In this document: positions 37,745-46,094 of the stretch, piece after piece
Layout: every line of letters starts with the position of its first letter
Numbering within the stretch: position 1 is the stretch's first letter
Assembly (NCBI RefSeq): GCF_007970465.1
Contig: NZ_CP042429.1
Span: forward strand, 1,240,001-1,304,000
DNA from: Corynebacterium nuruki S6-4
Lineage (GTDB): Bacteria > Actinomycetota > Actinomycetes > Mycobacteriales > Mycobacteriaceae
DNA length: 64,000 bases
Reading direction: 5' to 3'
Notes under the pieces: model-generated
What the model saw: only the letters and a program-made list of their open reading frames with translations
The model's database searches: none
Told to the model about the DNA's origin: nothing
Translations under genes and position numbers: made by a program

Positions 37745-38941
37745 TCAGGCCATGTAGTCGGGCAGTTCCCGGCCGACGTACTGCTCGGCCAGGTAGCGGC
37801 GTCCCGCCTCCGAGCTCAGCACGGCGGACAGTTCGCCGCGGCGGCGGTGCAGCTCGAACGGGCTGGCGTCCGGCGCGACGTGGAGCATCGAGGACATCCA
37901 GTACGAGAAGTGCTGGGCCCGCCACACCCGGGGCACCGCGACCTGCGTGTAGGCCTGCAGGCGGGCGTCGTCACCCTGCAGGGCGTGCACCAGGCCCGGG
38001 ACCAGGGCGCAGACGTCGGCGATGGCCAGGTTCAGGCCCTTCGCACCGGTCGGCGGGACGGTGTGGGCGGCGTCCCCGGCGAGGAACAGTCGGCCGCGCT
38101 GCATCGGGTCGGTGACCGCCGAGCGGAACCGCAGCACCGCCTTGTCGAAGATCTCACCCTCGGAGACCGTGAGGTCCTCGCTGTCGACCCGGGTGTGCAG
38201 CACCTCCCAGATCCGCTCGTCGGACCACTGGTCGACCGTGTCCTCCGGATCGCACTGCAGGTAGTAGCGCTGCACCGTCGCCGAGCGGGTGGAGATCAGC
38301 GCGAAGCCGTCCTCGTGGGTCGCGTAGATGAGTTCCTTCTGCGTCTGCGGGGCGTTCACGAGGATGCCGAACCAGGCGTAGGGGTACTCGAACTTGTAGC
38401 GCGCCCCGTTGTCCAGGGCCGTCACCGCCGCACGGTAGGGCGAGTTCGACCCGTCCGCGGCGACGACGTAGTCGGCGGTCAGCGTCGCGGACGCCCCGTT
38501 CTCGTCCGTGTAGTTGACGGTGACCATGTCCCCGTCGTAGCCGGAGACGTCGTCGACCCGGGTGTTGAACAGTACCGCGCCGTTGTCCGCCTGCCGCTGG
38601 GCGATGAGGTCGATGAGCACCTCGTGCTGCGGGTACACCGCCATGTTGTAGCCGGTGAGGTCGGTCAGCGCGATGCGGGTCCGCACCCCGTCGAGGGAGA
38701 ACTCGATGCCCTCGTCGACATCGGCCTCCCGGTCCATGCGTCCGCCGATGCCGGTGTCCCGCATGAGCTTCATGGTGCCCTGCTCCAGCACACCGGCGCG
38801 CACGGTGTTCTCCACCTCCTCCTGCGACCGGGACTCGAAGACCACCGTCTCCACACCGCGCAGGTGCAGCAGGTGCGAGAGCATGAGCCCCGCCGGACCG
38901 GCCCCGATCACCGCGACCTGGGTGTGTTCTGCTGTGGCCAT
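37745..38941 (-). CDS. pobA: 4-hydroxybenzoate 3-monooxygenase
   Basis: 398 residues, class A flavoprotein hydroxylase. FAD motif VIGAGPAGLMLSHLL, the RAGVLEQGT segment, and GDAAHTVPPTGAKGLNLAIADV are characteristic. It makes protocatechuate from 4-hydroxybenzoate with NAD(P)H. Its start shares one base with the pcaC stop (TGATG), so it is translationally coupled to the pcaHGBC operon. Confidence 0.96.
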   Translation of the reverse strand: MATAEHTQVAVIGAGPAGLMLSHLLHLRGVETVVFESRSQEEVENTVRAGVLEQGTMKLMRDTGIGGRMDREADVDEGIEFSLDGVRTRIALTDLTGYNMAVYPQHEVLIDLIAQRQADNGAVLFNTRVDDVSGYDGDMVTVNYTDENGASATLTADYVVAADGSNSPYRAAVTALDNGARYKFEYPYAWFGILVNAPQTQKELIYATHEDGFALISTRSATVQRYYLQCDPEDTVDQWSDERIWEVLHTRVDSEDLTVSEGEIFDKAVLRFRSAVTDPMQRGRLFLAGDAAHTVPPTGAKGLNLAIADVCALVPGLVHALQGDDARLQAYTQVAVPRVWRAQHFSYWMSSMLHVAPDASPFELHRRRGELSAVLSSEAGRRYLAEQYVGRELPDYMA

Positions 38942-39366
38942 CAGAGTTCTCCTTCTTTCTGTTCTTCCGTTTCTTCCTGCACCGCGGCATCGAGCAGAGC
39001 GAATCCGTGGTTCGAATTCGGCACGCCCGCGTAGACCGCCGTGTGCAGCAGCACCTCACCGATCGTGTCGGCGTCCACACCGGCCCGCAGGGCGGCGCGG
39101 ATGTGCATGTCCAGCTCACCGTGGTTGCCCACCGCCGTGAGGATCGCGATGGTCAGCAGGCGCCGCTGCCGGTGGTCGAGGCCGGGACGCTCCCAGATGT
39201 CCCCCCACGCGGTCCGCGTGATGAAGTCCTGGAACTTCTCGGTCGTCGGCGTCATCCGGGCCAGCGAGCGGTCGACGTGTGCGTCGCCGAGGACGGCCCG
39301 ACGGTTCGCCATGCCCACCTCGTGGGCGGCACGGCGTCCCTGTCCGTAGGTGTTGTCGTCACCCAT
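38941..39366 (-). CDS. pcaC: 4-carboxymuconolactone decarboxylase
   Basis: 141 residues from the ATG at 39366 (MGDDNTYGQGRRAA). Single-domain AhpD/CMD fold: FITRTAWGDIWERPGLDHRQRRLLTIAIL, and ELDMHIRAALRAGV with the catalytic His. It is not fused to PcaD, unlike PcaL of some actinobacteria. It overlaps pcaB by 8 bases. Confidence 0.95.
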   Translation of the reverse strand: MGDDNTYGQGRRAAHEVGMANRRAVLGDAHVDRSLARMTPTTEKFQDFITRTAWGDIWERPGLDHRQRRLLTIAILTAVGNHGELDMHIRAALRAGVDADTIGEVLLHTAVYAGVPNSNHGFALLDAAVQEETEEQKEGEL

Positions 39367-40654
39367 GTTCTTCTCCTTTGTGTTCTGCCACCAGGGCGTC
39401 CACCAGTTGCGGTGCCTGTCCGGTGTGGTCGGCGGGGTCGGGGCTGAAGCCCTGCTCCCGCTGTGCGTCGGCCATGAGCTCGCCGAGCCGGCCGGCGGCC
39501 ACCGCCTCGTCGACGCGGGCCCGTCCGACGACGGCGGCGAGGGCCTCGGCGAGGACCGCACCGCCGGTCAGGGCGAGGTTGCGCGCCATCGCGGCCCGGT
39601 CGACGGTGATGCCGGTCAGGCTCGCCGCCAGCCGGGTGACCGCGTTGTCCGTGACGACGACGAGATCGCGCAGCGTCTGCCATTCCGCGTGCCAGGCACC
39701 GGCCGCGCGCTGCAGTTCGCCGTCCATCGCCTCGAGCAGGGTGACGGTGTAGCCGGTCGTCCGCCGCGCGTACCCCGCCGCCGCGACCGCAGCCGCCGGA
39801 TTGGCCTTGTGCGGCATCGCCGATGAACCACCGGGGGCGGCCTCGCGCAGTTCGCCGACCTCGGTCGCCGAGAGCAGGACCACGTCGCCGGCGATCTTGC
39901 GGACCGCCCCGCCCACCAGGGCGAGGGACGCCGCCAGCCGGGCCACGGGGGTCCGGTCGGTGTGCCAGACCACCGGCTGCGCCTGCAGTCCGGTACGCTG
40001 CGCCAGCTCACGGTGGACCGCGGGTCCGGCCGGGCCGGCGGCCGCGAGGTTCCCCGCCGCCCCGGCGTACTGCACCGGCAGCAGGCCGACCGCCCGGTCG
40101 ACCTCGGCCGCGGCGGCGTCCAGCTGCCGGAGCCAGCCGGCGGCGGTCAGCCCGAAGGTCGTCGGCACCGCCTGCTGGCCGAGGGTGCGCCCGATCACCG
40201 GGGTCTCCCGCTCGCGCACCGCCAGGTCCGCGAGGACGTCGGTCACCGTGCCCAGCGTGCCGGACATCGCGGCGGCTGCGCGGTGCACGCACCACATCAG
40301 CGCCGTGTCGATGATGTCCTGGCTGGTGGCCCCGACGTGGACGGCGGTGACCGGGTGACCGGCCGCCACGACCGCCTTCTTCAGGACCTTCACCAGCGGG
40401 ATCGCCGGGTTGCCTCCGGCGACGGCAGCCTCGCTGAGGGCCACGACGTCCGGCTGCACGGCGCGGATGACCGCGGCGACCGCGGCACCGGTGGACGCGT
40501 CCACGGTCCCGGCCACGACCGCGCTCTCGGTGAGGCAGGCCTCCACCTCCACCATGGCGGCGAAGAAGGCCTCGTCGGACAGCAGCTCGGCGACGGTGGT
40601 GCTGCCGGCGGCGCGGTCGCCGTAGACGGACCGGCCGGTGTCGGTGGATTCCAT
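39359..40654 (-). CDS. pcaB: 3-carboxy-cis,cis-muconate cycloisomerase
   Basis: 431 residues, fumarase/aspartase superfamily. The signature GGSSAMPHKANP is intact, with HVGATSQDIIDTAL and the catalytic-His region upstream. It lactonises 3-carboxymuconate to 4-carboxymuconolactone. It lies 48 bases after pcaG. Confidence 0.95.
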   Translation of the reverse strand: MESTDTGRSVYGDRAAGSTTVAELLSDEAFFAAMVEVEACLTESAVVAGTVDASTGAAVAAVIRAVQPDVVALSEAAVAGGNPAIPLVKVLKKAVVAAGHPVTAVHVGATSQDIIDTALMWCVHRAAAAMSGTLGTVTDVLADLAVRERETPVIGRTLGQQAVPTTFGLTAAGWLRQLDAAAAEVDRAVGLLPVQYAGAAGNLAAAGPAGPAVHRELAQRTGLQAQPVVWHTDRTPVARLAASLALVGGAVRKIAGDVVLLSATEVGELREAAPGGSSAMPHKANPAAAVAAAGYARRTTGYTVTLLEAMDGELQRAAGAWHAEWQTLRDLVVVTDNAVTRLAASLTGITVDRAAMARNLALTGGAVLAEALAAVVGRARVDEAVAAGRLGELMADAQREQGFSPDPADHTGQAPQLVDALVAEHKGEEHG

Positions 40655-40702
40655 GGTTCCTTCCGGGTCGTGTGTGTGGTTGTGCAGGTGGTCTTCAGCC
40701 GG

Positions 40703-41347
40703 TCAGAGACCGAAGAACGGGGTCTCCTGCCGGGGATCCTCGTGCTGCATGACGATGTCCATCCGGTAGGCGTCCGTACCGTCGGCCTCCGCGACGAGCA
40801 GTGCCCGCCGCTCCTCCGGCACCACGGCGAGGACCGGGTCGGCGCCGTTGGCCTCCTGCTGCTCCGGGAAGTACATCCGGGTGTACAGCCGCTCGAGCAT
40901 GCCGCGGGCGAACACCCCGACCTTCAGGTGCGGGGCCTCGGTGCCGCCGTCGGGGGCGGGGACCGCACCCGGACGCACGGTCCGGAAGGTCACCTCGCCG
41001 GTCTCGCCGCACATGCCGCGGCCCAGGCCGCGGAAGCCTTCCCGGCCGGCGTCGTCACCGGCGCGGGGGTCGAGCGGTGAGGGGTACACGCCGTTCTCGT
41101 CGGCCTGCCAGATCTCCACCATGGCGTCCTTGATGAGGTGGCCGGCGCCGTCGGTGATCCGGAAGGTCACCTCGACGGCGCCGTCGGCGTCCTCCGCCAC
41201 CATGTTCTCGGCACCGGGCCAGGTCAGGCCGATGTGGACGTAGGGGCCGACCGTCTGCGACGGCATGATGCCGGGCGCGGCCTCATCCTGGTCGCGGATG
41301 TCGGAGACCGGGTAGCGGTACGGGCCGTTGGGATCGCTGTCAATCAC
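40703..41347 (-). CDS. pcaG: protocatechuate 3,4-dioxygenase alpha subunit
   Basis: 214 residues. MPSQTVGPYVHIGL, EIWQADENGVYPSP and LYTRMYFPE are typical of the alpha subunit, which lacks the iron ligands of PcaH. GTG start at 41347 with GAGGAG 6-7 bases upstream, 12 bases after pcaH. Confidence 0.95.
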   Translation of the reverse strand: MIDSDPNGPYRYPVSDIRDQDEAAPGIMPSQTVGPYVHIGLTWPGAENMVAEDADGAVEVTFRITDGAGHLIKDAMVEIWQADENGVYPSPLDPRAGDDAGREGFRGLGRGMCGETGEVTFRTVRPGAVPAPDGGTEAPHLKVGVFARGMLERLYTRMYFPEQQEANGADPVLAVVPEERRALLVAEADGTDAYRMDIVMQHEDPRQETPFFGL

Positions 41348-41359
41348 TGGTTTTCTCCT

Positions 41360-42052
41360 CTACTCGAAGGGGGTGGCGTTCTTGCCGCGCAGGACGATGT
41401 CGAACTTGAAGCCCATCGCGAAGTTCTCGCGGGTCTCGTCGTAGTCGAAGACGGCGATCATCCGCTCGCGGGCACCGGCGGGCACCGAGTTGTAGATCGG
41501 GTCCTGGAAGAACATCGGGTCGCCCGGGAAGTACATCTGGGTGACGAGCCGCTCGGTGAACTGCCGGCCGAACAGCGAGAAGTGGATGTGCGCCGGACGC
41601 CAGGCGTTGCGGTGGTTGCCCCACGGGTAGCAGCCGGGCTGGACGGTGTAGAAGCTGTAGTAGCCGTTCTTGTCGGTCAGCGTCCGGCCCACACCGTTGA
41701 AGTGGGGGTCCAGCGGGGCGGGCCACGAGTCGTTCTTGTGGCGGTAGCGGCCGGCCGAGTTGGCCTGCCAGACCTCGAGGAGGGTCTCGGGGACGGGGCG
41801 GCCGTCGGCACCGGTCACCCGGCCGTGCACGTAGATACGCTGGCCGATGGCCTCGCCACCGTTGACCTTGGTCAGGTCGTTGTCCTCCGACCGGAGGTCC
41901 GCGTTGCCGAAGACCGGTCCGGTGAGTTCGCCGAGGCGCTGCGGAACCATGAGCAGGTCATTGCTCGGGTTGCGCAGCACGGTCGTGCGGTACTCCGGGA
42001 AGTGGAGCGGGGCGAACGTCCCGTCGACTGTCGCGTTGGTGATAGGGATCAT
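41360..42052 (-). CDS. pcaH: protocatechuate 3,4-dioxygenase beta subunit
   Basis: 230 residues from the ATG at 42052. It carries the Fe(III) ligands: Tyr in YYSFYTVQPGCYPWGNH and the two His of WRPAHIHFSLFG. With PcaG it cleaves protocatechuate to 3-carboxymuconate. It is the first gene of pcaHGBC-pobA. An IclR-type site lies 79 bases upstream. An in-frame extension to 42100 is rejected, as it has no family match. Confidence 0.96.
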   Translation of the reverse strand: MIPITNATVDGTFAPLHFPEYRTTVLRNPSNDLLMVPQRLGELTGPVFGNADLRSEDNDLTKVNGGEAIGQRIYVHGRVTGADGRPVPETLLEVWQANSAGRYRHKNDSWPAPLDPHFNGVGRTLTDKNGYYSFYTVQPGCYPWGNHRNAWRPAHIHFSLFGRQFTERLVTQMYFPGDPMFFQDPIYNSVPAGARERMIAVFDYDETRENFAMGFKFDIVLRGKNATPFE

Positions 42053-42130
42053 GCCGTAACCTTCTTCGCACCAGTAGTGGGTCAGTGATGTGACTCTCAC
42101 CCTACGATTCCGTGCGCTGTACGCAAAGAG

Positions 42131-42145
42131 GTTCGCACAGTGAAC
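42131..42145. promoter_or_regulatory. IclR-type site upstream of pcaH
   Basis: GTTCGCACAGTGAAC has GTTC/GAAC ends in the same 15-bp frame as the sites at pcaK, pcaI/pcaR and the other IclR gene. A TACGCAAAGAG stretch just upstream may be a further half-site. Confidence 0.5.
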
Positions 42146-42274
42146 TTCTGGTGACAGAGAAAACCCCGTACGCTGCCCGTTCCCGCCGACCGACAGGGTC
42201 AGATGGCGGAGAGGGGGTAGCGTCCGGGGTATGTGTTCCCGAAACCAACGGGAGCCGCGGGCGACCTGCCGGGG

Positions 42275-42979
42275 CTACTGCGCCGACAGCTTGCGGTACT
42301 CGAAGACCTGGTCGATGATGCCGTAGTCCTTGGCCTCCTCGGCCGTGAGGAACTTGTCGCGGTCCGTGTCCTCACGGACCTGCTCGGCGGTCTTGCCGGT
42401 GTGCCGCGACAGCGTCTCCTCCATGAGGCGGCGCATCCGCTCGATCTCCGCGGCCTGGATCTCCAGGTCGGAGACCTGGCCCTGGGTGCCCTGGGTGGCC
42501 GGCTGGTGGATCAGCACGCGGGCGTTGGGCAGCGCGGCGCGCTTGCCCTTGGTGCCGGCGGCGAGCAGCACCGCGGCGGCCGAGGCGGCCTGGCCGAGGC
42601 AGACGGTGACGACATCGGGGCGGACGTACTGCATCGTGTCGTAGATGGCCATCAGCGCGGTGAAGGAACCACCGGGCGAGTTGATGTACATCGTGATGTC
42701 ACGGTCGGGGTCCAGCCCCTCCAGCACGAGCAGCTGGGCCATGATGTCGTTCGCCGAGGCATCGTCGACCTGGGTCCCCAGGAAGATGATGCGCTCCTCG
42801 AACAGCTTGTTGTACGGGTTCGATTCCTTCGCACCCCACGAGGAGTGCTCGACGAAGGACGGGAGGATGTAGCGCGAGGTCGGCAGCTGCAGTCCGGACG
42901 CCGTCCCCTCCATCCCGGTGCCGGTCGCGGCCGACAGCTCGGTGGCGTGGGTGAAACCTGTCATGTTCTCCATTCCCAT
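42275..42979 (-). CDS. clpP2: ATP-dependent Clp protease proteolytic subunit, second of the clpP pair
   Basis: 234 residues. The catalytic Ser is in [11 protein letters not shown] and the His in [24 protein letters not shown] at the N-terminus is typical of actinobacterial ClpP2. The N-terminus is longer than usual: ATGs at 42979 and 42964 both have reasonable ribosome-binding sites (AGGA and GGAG). It starts 6 bases after the clpP1 stop. Confidence 0.96.
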   Translation of the reverse strand: MGMENMTGFTHATELSAATGTGMEGTASGLQLPTSRYILPSFVEHSSWGAKESNPYNKLFEERIIFLGTQVDDASANDIMAQLLVLEGLDPDRDITMYINSPGGSFTALMAIYDTMQYVRPDVVTVCLGQAASAAAVLLAAGTKGKRAALPNARVLIHQPATQGTQGQVSDLEIQAAEIERMRRLMEETLSRHTGKTAEQVREDTDRDKFLTAEEAKDYGIIDQVFEYRKLSAQ

Positions 42980-42985
42980 CTTGTC

Positions 42986-43603
42986 CTACTTGTCCTTCAG
43001 CGAGCGGATCACGTGGTCGACCAGGCCGTACTCCTTGGCCTCCTCGGCCTTGAACCAGCGGTCGCGGTCCGAGTCCTTGCGGATGGTCTCGACGGGCTGG
43101 CCGGTGTGCTCGGCGATCAGCTCCGCCATCTCCTTCTTCACCTCACCGAACTGCTCCGCCTGGATGGCGATGTCCGCGGCCGTACCACCGACACCGGCGG
43201 ACGGCTGGTGCATCATCACGCGGGCGTGCGGCAGTGCGTAGCGCTTGCCCTTGGCGCCGGCGGTGAGCAGGAACTGCCCCATCGAGGCGGCCAGGCCCAT
43301 GCCGTAGGTGGCGACATCGCAGGGCGCGTACTGCATCGTGTCGTAGATCGCCATGCCGGCGGTGACCGAGCCACCCGGCGAATTGATGTACAGCGAGATG
43401 TCGCGGGTCGGGTCCTCGGCGCTCAGGAGCAGGATCTGCGCGCAGAGCTTGTTCGCGATCTCGTCGTCGACCTGGGTGCCGAGGAAGATGATCCTCTCAC
43501 GCAGCAGCCGCTCGAACACCGAGTCATTGAGGTTCATCCCCGCGGCGGCGGTCATCTGCGCCTCGCGCAGTGCACCGCTGACAGGCATTCCATGTGTGCT
43601 CAC
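42986..43603 (-). CDS. clpP1: ATP-dependent Clp protease proteolytic subunit, first of the clpP pair
   Basis: 205 residues. Catalytic Ser in [11 protein letters not shown], His in MMHQPSAG, Asp in the DSDRDRWF region. Actinobacterial ClpP1 and ClpP2 form a mixed tetradecamer that works with ClpX (4590-5885) and ClpC. Co-transcribed with clpP2, downstream of tig. Confidence 0.96.
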   Translation of the reverse strand: MSTHGMPVSGALREAQMTAAAGMNLNDSVFERLLRERIIFLGTQVDDEIANKLCAQILLLSAEDPTRDISLYINSPGGSVTAGMAIYDTMQYAPCDVATYGMGLAASMGQFLLTAGAKGKRYALPHARVMMHQPSAGVGGTAADIAIQAEQFGEVKKEMAELIAEHTGQPVETIRKDSDRDRWFKAEEAKEYGLVDHVIRSLKDK

Positions 43604-43753
43604 TTATGCTCCTCGCTCATGGTGTGACTTCATGGGTTCTTTTTTCCGTTCCCAGCCTAGTCAACGCACGCGCACGCTGTTGTCGTCCACCTCGGTGTTC
43701 GCTGACAGCGCACGGTGGGCCGTCGGGTCACGGGTCCCGGCCGGATACGGACA

Positions 43754-43800
43754 GGACGCCGCCCCGCCGTGGCATCACTGCACACGGCGGGGCGGCGTCC
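43754..43800. terminator. strong stem-loop after tig
   Basis: Perfect 18-bp arms (GGACGCCGCCCCGCCGTG and its complement) around an 11-base loop, 33 bases past the tig stop. There is no T tract, but the stem is very stable. It separates tig from clpP1. Confidence 0.7.
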
Positions 43801-43833
43801 CAGAAAACGACCCGGAAAACGGGGGCGGGAGAA

Positions 43834-45462
43834 CTACTTCTCGTCGTCCTTCTTCGCGGCGGTCTTCTTGGCCGGGGCCTTCTTGGCCGGAGCCTTCTTC
43901 GCCGTGGTCTTCTTGGCGGTGGACTTCTTGGCCGGGGCCTTCTTCTTGGCCGGCTTGTCCTCGTCAGCGGCGGCGTCGTCCTTCTTGGCGGTGGACTTCT
44001 TCGCCGCCGCCTTCTTGGCCGGAGCCTTCTTCTTGGCGGGGGCCTTCTTGGCCGGCTTCTCCTCGGCCTTGTCGGCCTCGTCAGCCTTCTCGGCCGGAGC
44101 CTCGGTGGTCTCGGCGGCCTCCTCGGCCACCTCCTCGCCGGCCTCGTCACCGAAGAAGTCCTTCGGGTCGATTGTCGCACCCTCCGAGTCCTTGACGGAG
44201 ACCTTGCAGATGTTCAGCGCGAGGGCCTTGCCGCGGCGGACGTCCGCGAACAGGTTGGCGATCTGGCCGGACTGCTGCAGCTGCATGATGAACTGGTTCG
44301 GGTCCATGCCGTAGCGCTGCGCGGTGAACAGGATGTGGTCGGTCAGCTCCTGCTGGGAGACCTCGGGCTGCTCGATGTCGGACAGCGTGTCGAGGAACAG
44401 CTGGGTGCGCACCGAATCCTCGGCGGCCTCGCGGGTGTCCTCCTCGAACTTCTCGCGGGTGATGTCCTGGGCGGCGAGGGCCTGGTTCAGGATCTCCTCG
44501 TTGCCGCCGAACTGGCTGAGCAGCTGCTGCAGCTGGGCGTCGACCTGCTCCTTGACGACCGACTCCGGCAGCGGCACCTCGGTCTTCTCGAGGGCGGCGG
44601 CGAGGACCTTGTCGCGGATCTCGGTGGCCTGCTGGCCCTTGGCCTGCTCCTCGACCTGACCCTTGACGGACTCGCGCAGCTCGTCGATCGTGTCGAACTC
44701 GCTGGCCAGCTGGGCGAAGTCGTCGTCGAGCGCCGGGAGCTCGCGCTCCTTGACGGACTTGACGGTGACGGTCACCTGGGCGTCCTCGTCGGCGTGCTCA
44801 CCGGCGACGAGCTTGGTGGTGAACTCCTTGGACTCGCCCTCCTTGAGGCCGGTCAGCGCCTCGTCGAGGCCCTCGACCAGGGACTCGGAGCCGACCTCGT
44901 AGGACAGGCCCTCGGTGGTCGCCTCGTCGACGGTCTCGCCGTCGATGGTGGCCACCATGTCGATGGAGGTGAAGTCACCGTCCTGCACGGCACGGTCGAC
45001 CGACTTCAGGGTGCCGAAGCGCTCCTGCAGGTGACCCAGCTCGTGGTCGACAGCGCCCTCGTCGGCGGAGACGGCCTCGACCTCGACCTCGATGGCGGAG
45101 AAGTCCGGCACCTCGATCTCGGGGCGGACGTCGACCTCGGCGGTGAAGGTGACGTGGTCGTTGTCCTCGAGCTCGGCGATGTCGATGTCGGGCTGACCCA
45201 GAACCTTCAGGTCGTGCTCCTGCACCGCGTCGCTGTAGCGGCTCGGCAGCATGTCATTGAGCACCTCGTTGAGGATCGTCGCGCGACCGAGGCGCGCCTC
45301 GAGGATCTTCGGCGGGACCTTGCCCTTGCGGAAACCGGGCAGGGTGACCTGCTGGGCGAGTGTCTTGAACGCGTTGTCGAACTCGGGCTTCAGCTCGTCG
45401 AAGGGGACCTCGACGGTGAGCTTGGCTCGGGTGGCGCTCAGCTGTTCAACGGAGCTCTTCAC
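43834..45462 (-). CDS. tig: trigger factor with a long Lys/Ala-rich C-terminal tail
   Basis: 542 residues. It is the ribosome-bound chaperone with prolyl isomerase activity. The ribosome-binding signature GFRKGK is at residues 43-48, the FKBP-type domain at about 150-245, and the helical C-terminal domain ends near residue 435. Residues ~441-470 are acidic and 470-542 are repeats of PAKK, AAKK and TAKK, like histone H1 or HupB tails. C. glutamicum trigger factor, as I recall, is about 450 residues, so the tail is extra. GTG start at 45462 with AGGAG about 10 bases upstream. Confidence 0.95.
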   Translation of the reverse strand: MKSSVEQLSATRAKLTVEVPFDELKPEFDNAFKTLAQQVTLPGFRKGKVPPKILEARLGRATILNEVLNDMLPSRYSDAVQEHDLKVLGQPDIDIAELEDNDHVTFTAEVDVRPEIEVPDFSAIEVEVEAVSADEGAVDHELGHLQERFGTLKSVDRAVQDGDFTSIDMVATIDGETVDEATTEGLSYEVGSESLVEGLDEALTGLKEGESKEFTTKLVAGEHADEDAQVTVTVKSVKERELPALDDDFAQLASEFDTIDELRESVKGQVEEQAKGQQATEIRDKVLAAALEKTEVPLPESVVKEQVDAQLQQLLSQFGGNEEILNQALAAQDITREKFEEDTREAAEDSVRTQLFLDTLSDIEQPEVSQQELTDHILFTAQRYGMDPNQFIMQLQQSGQIANLFADVRRGKALALNICKVSVKDSEGATIDPKDFFGDEAGEEVAEEAAETTEAPAEKADEADKAEEKPAKKAPAKKKAPAKKAAAKKSTAKKDDAAADEDKPAKKKAPAKKSTAKKTTAKKAPAKKAPAKKTAAKKDDEK

Positions 45463-45548
45463 GGGTGCACACTCCTGTGTGTTGTTCTGGTACTTGTCGG
45501 CCGGCGGGGACGGGACACGGTAGTACTCCCGAACTCCCCTTCCCCCGA

Positions 45549-45578
45549 CCTGCCGGACGCCGCGGGGCGCCGGACAGG
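45549..45578 (-). promoter_or_regulatory. stem-loop in the tig leader
   Basis: CCTG/CCGG/CGCC pairs with GGCG/CCGG/CAGG with one bulged base on each side and a 4-base loop. It lies about 90 bases upstream of the tig start, downstream of a possible -10 box TAAACT (45627-45632, minus strand). Role unknown. Confidence 0.35.
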
Positions 45579-45727
45579 CGGGGCGACCGGGCGCGGGCCC
45601 GATCTCTCCGGGAATGGTCGGTTGCGAGTTTATCGTGCGACCGATGTCGACTGTCGCCGGGGTCGGTCACCGGTCCGGCTGGACCGGTGGGTGCCGTTCA
45701 CGCGGCGACGTGTCGCGACGGCGTCCG

Positions 45728-45801
45728 TCGGGATAGCGGGATTTGAACCCACGACCCCTCGCTCCCAAAGCGAGTGCGCTACCAAACTGCGCCATATCCC
45801 G
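45728..45801 (-). tRNA. tRNA-Pro (anticodon TGG)
   Basis: 74 bases. Acceptor stem CGGGATA/TATCCCG, D arm GGCGCAGTTTGGTAGCGC, anticodon loop CTTTGGGAG with TGG, and T arm GTGGGTTCAAATCCC all fold. The 3' CCA is not encoded. Confidence 0.95.
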
Positions 45802-45927
45802 GGGGCAGGGGGCGACCCGACCGTGCCGGTCCTCTGCTCGCAGCAGATGTTACGGGGTGACTGATCGACGCGGCAACGGCGGGTACCGGTTACGGGGCAC
45901 CCCGGGCCGGATCGCGCGGCGACACGG

Positions 45928-45963
45928 CGGAACCCCCGTCGGCACCGGCCGGCGGGGGTTCCG
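45928..45963. terminator. stem-loop downstream of tRNA-Gly
   Basis: Perfect 11-bp arms CGGAACCCCCG/CGGGGGTTCCG around a 14-base GC-rich loop, 6 bases past the 3' end of tRNA-Gly. No T tract. Confidence 0.55.
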
Positions 45964-45968
45964 TGTGG

Positions 45969-46040
45969 AGGGAATGACGGGAATCGAACCCGCGTCTTCA
46001 GCTTGGAAGGCTGAGGTATTAGCCACTATACGACATTCCC
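45969..46040 (-). tRNA. tRNA-Gly (anticodon TCC)
   Basis: 72 bases. Acceptor stem GGGAATG/CATTCCC, anticodon stem-loop AGCCTTCCAAGCT with TCC, T arm GCGGGTTCGATTCCCGT, discriminator T. CCA is not encoded. It lies 54 bases after the poxB stop on the same strand. Confidence 0.95.
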
Positions 46041-46094
46041 CTTGTTCCGCCGACGACGATACACGACCGTCCCCGGCGGCGGGAATCCGGCCCC

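Noticed and set aside
42054..42100. Longer pcaH start at 42100
   Set aside because: The extra 16 residues have no family match, and the ATG at 42052 (MIPITNATVDG) fits known PcaH starts.
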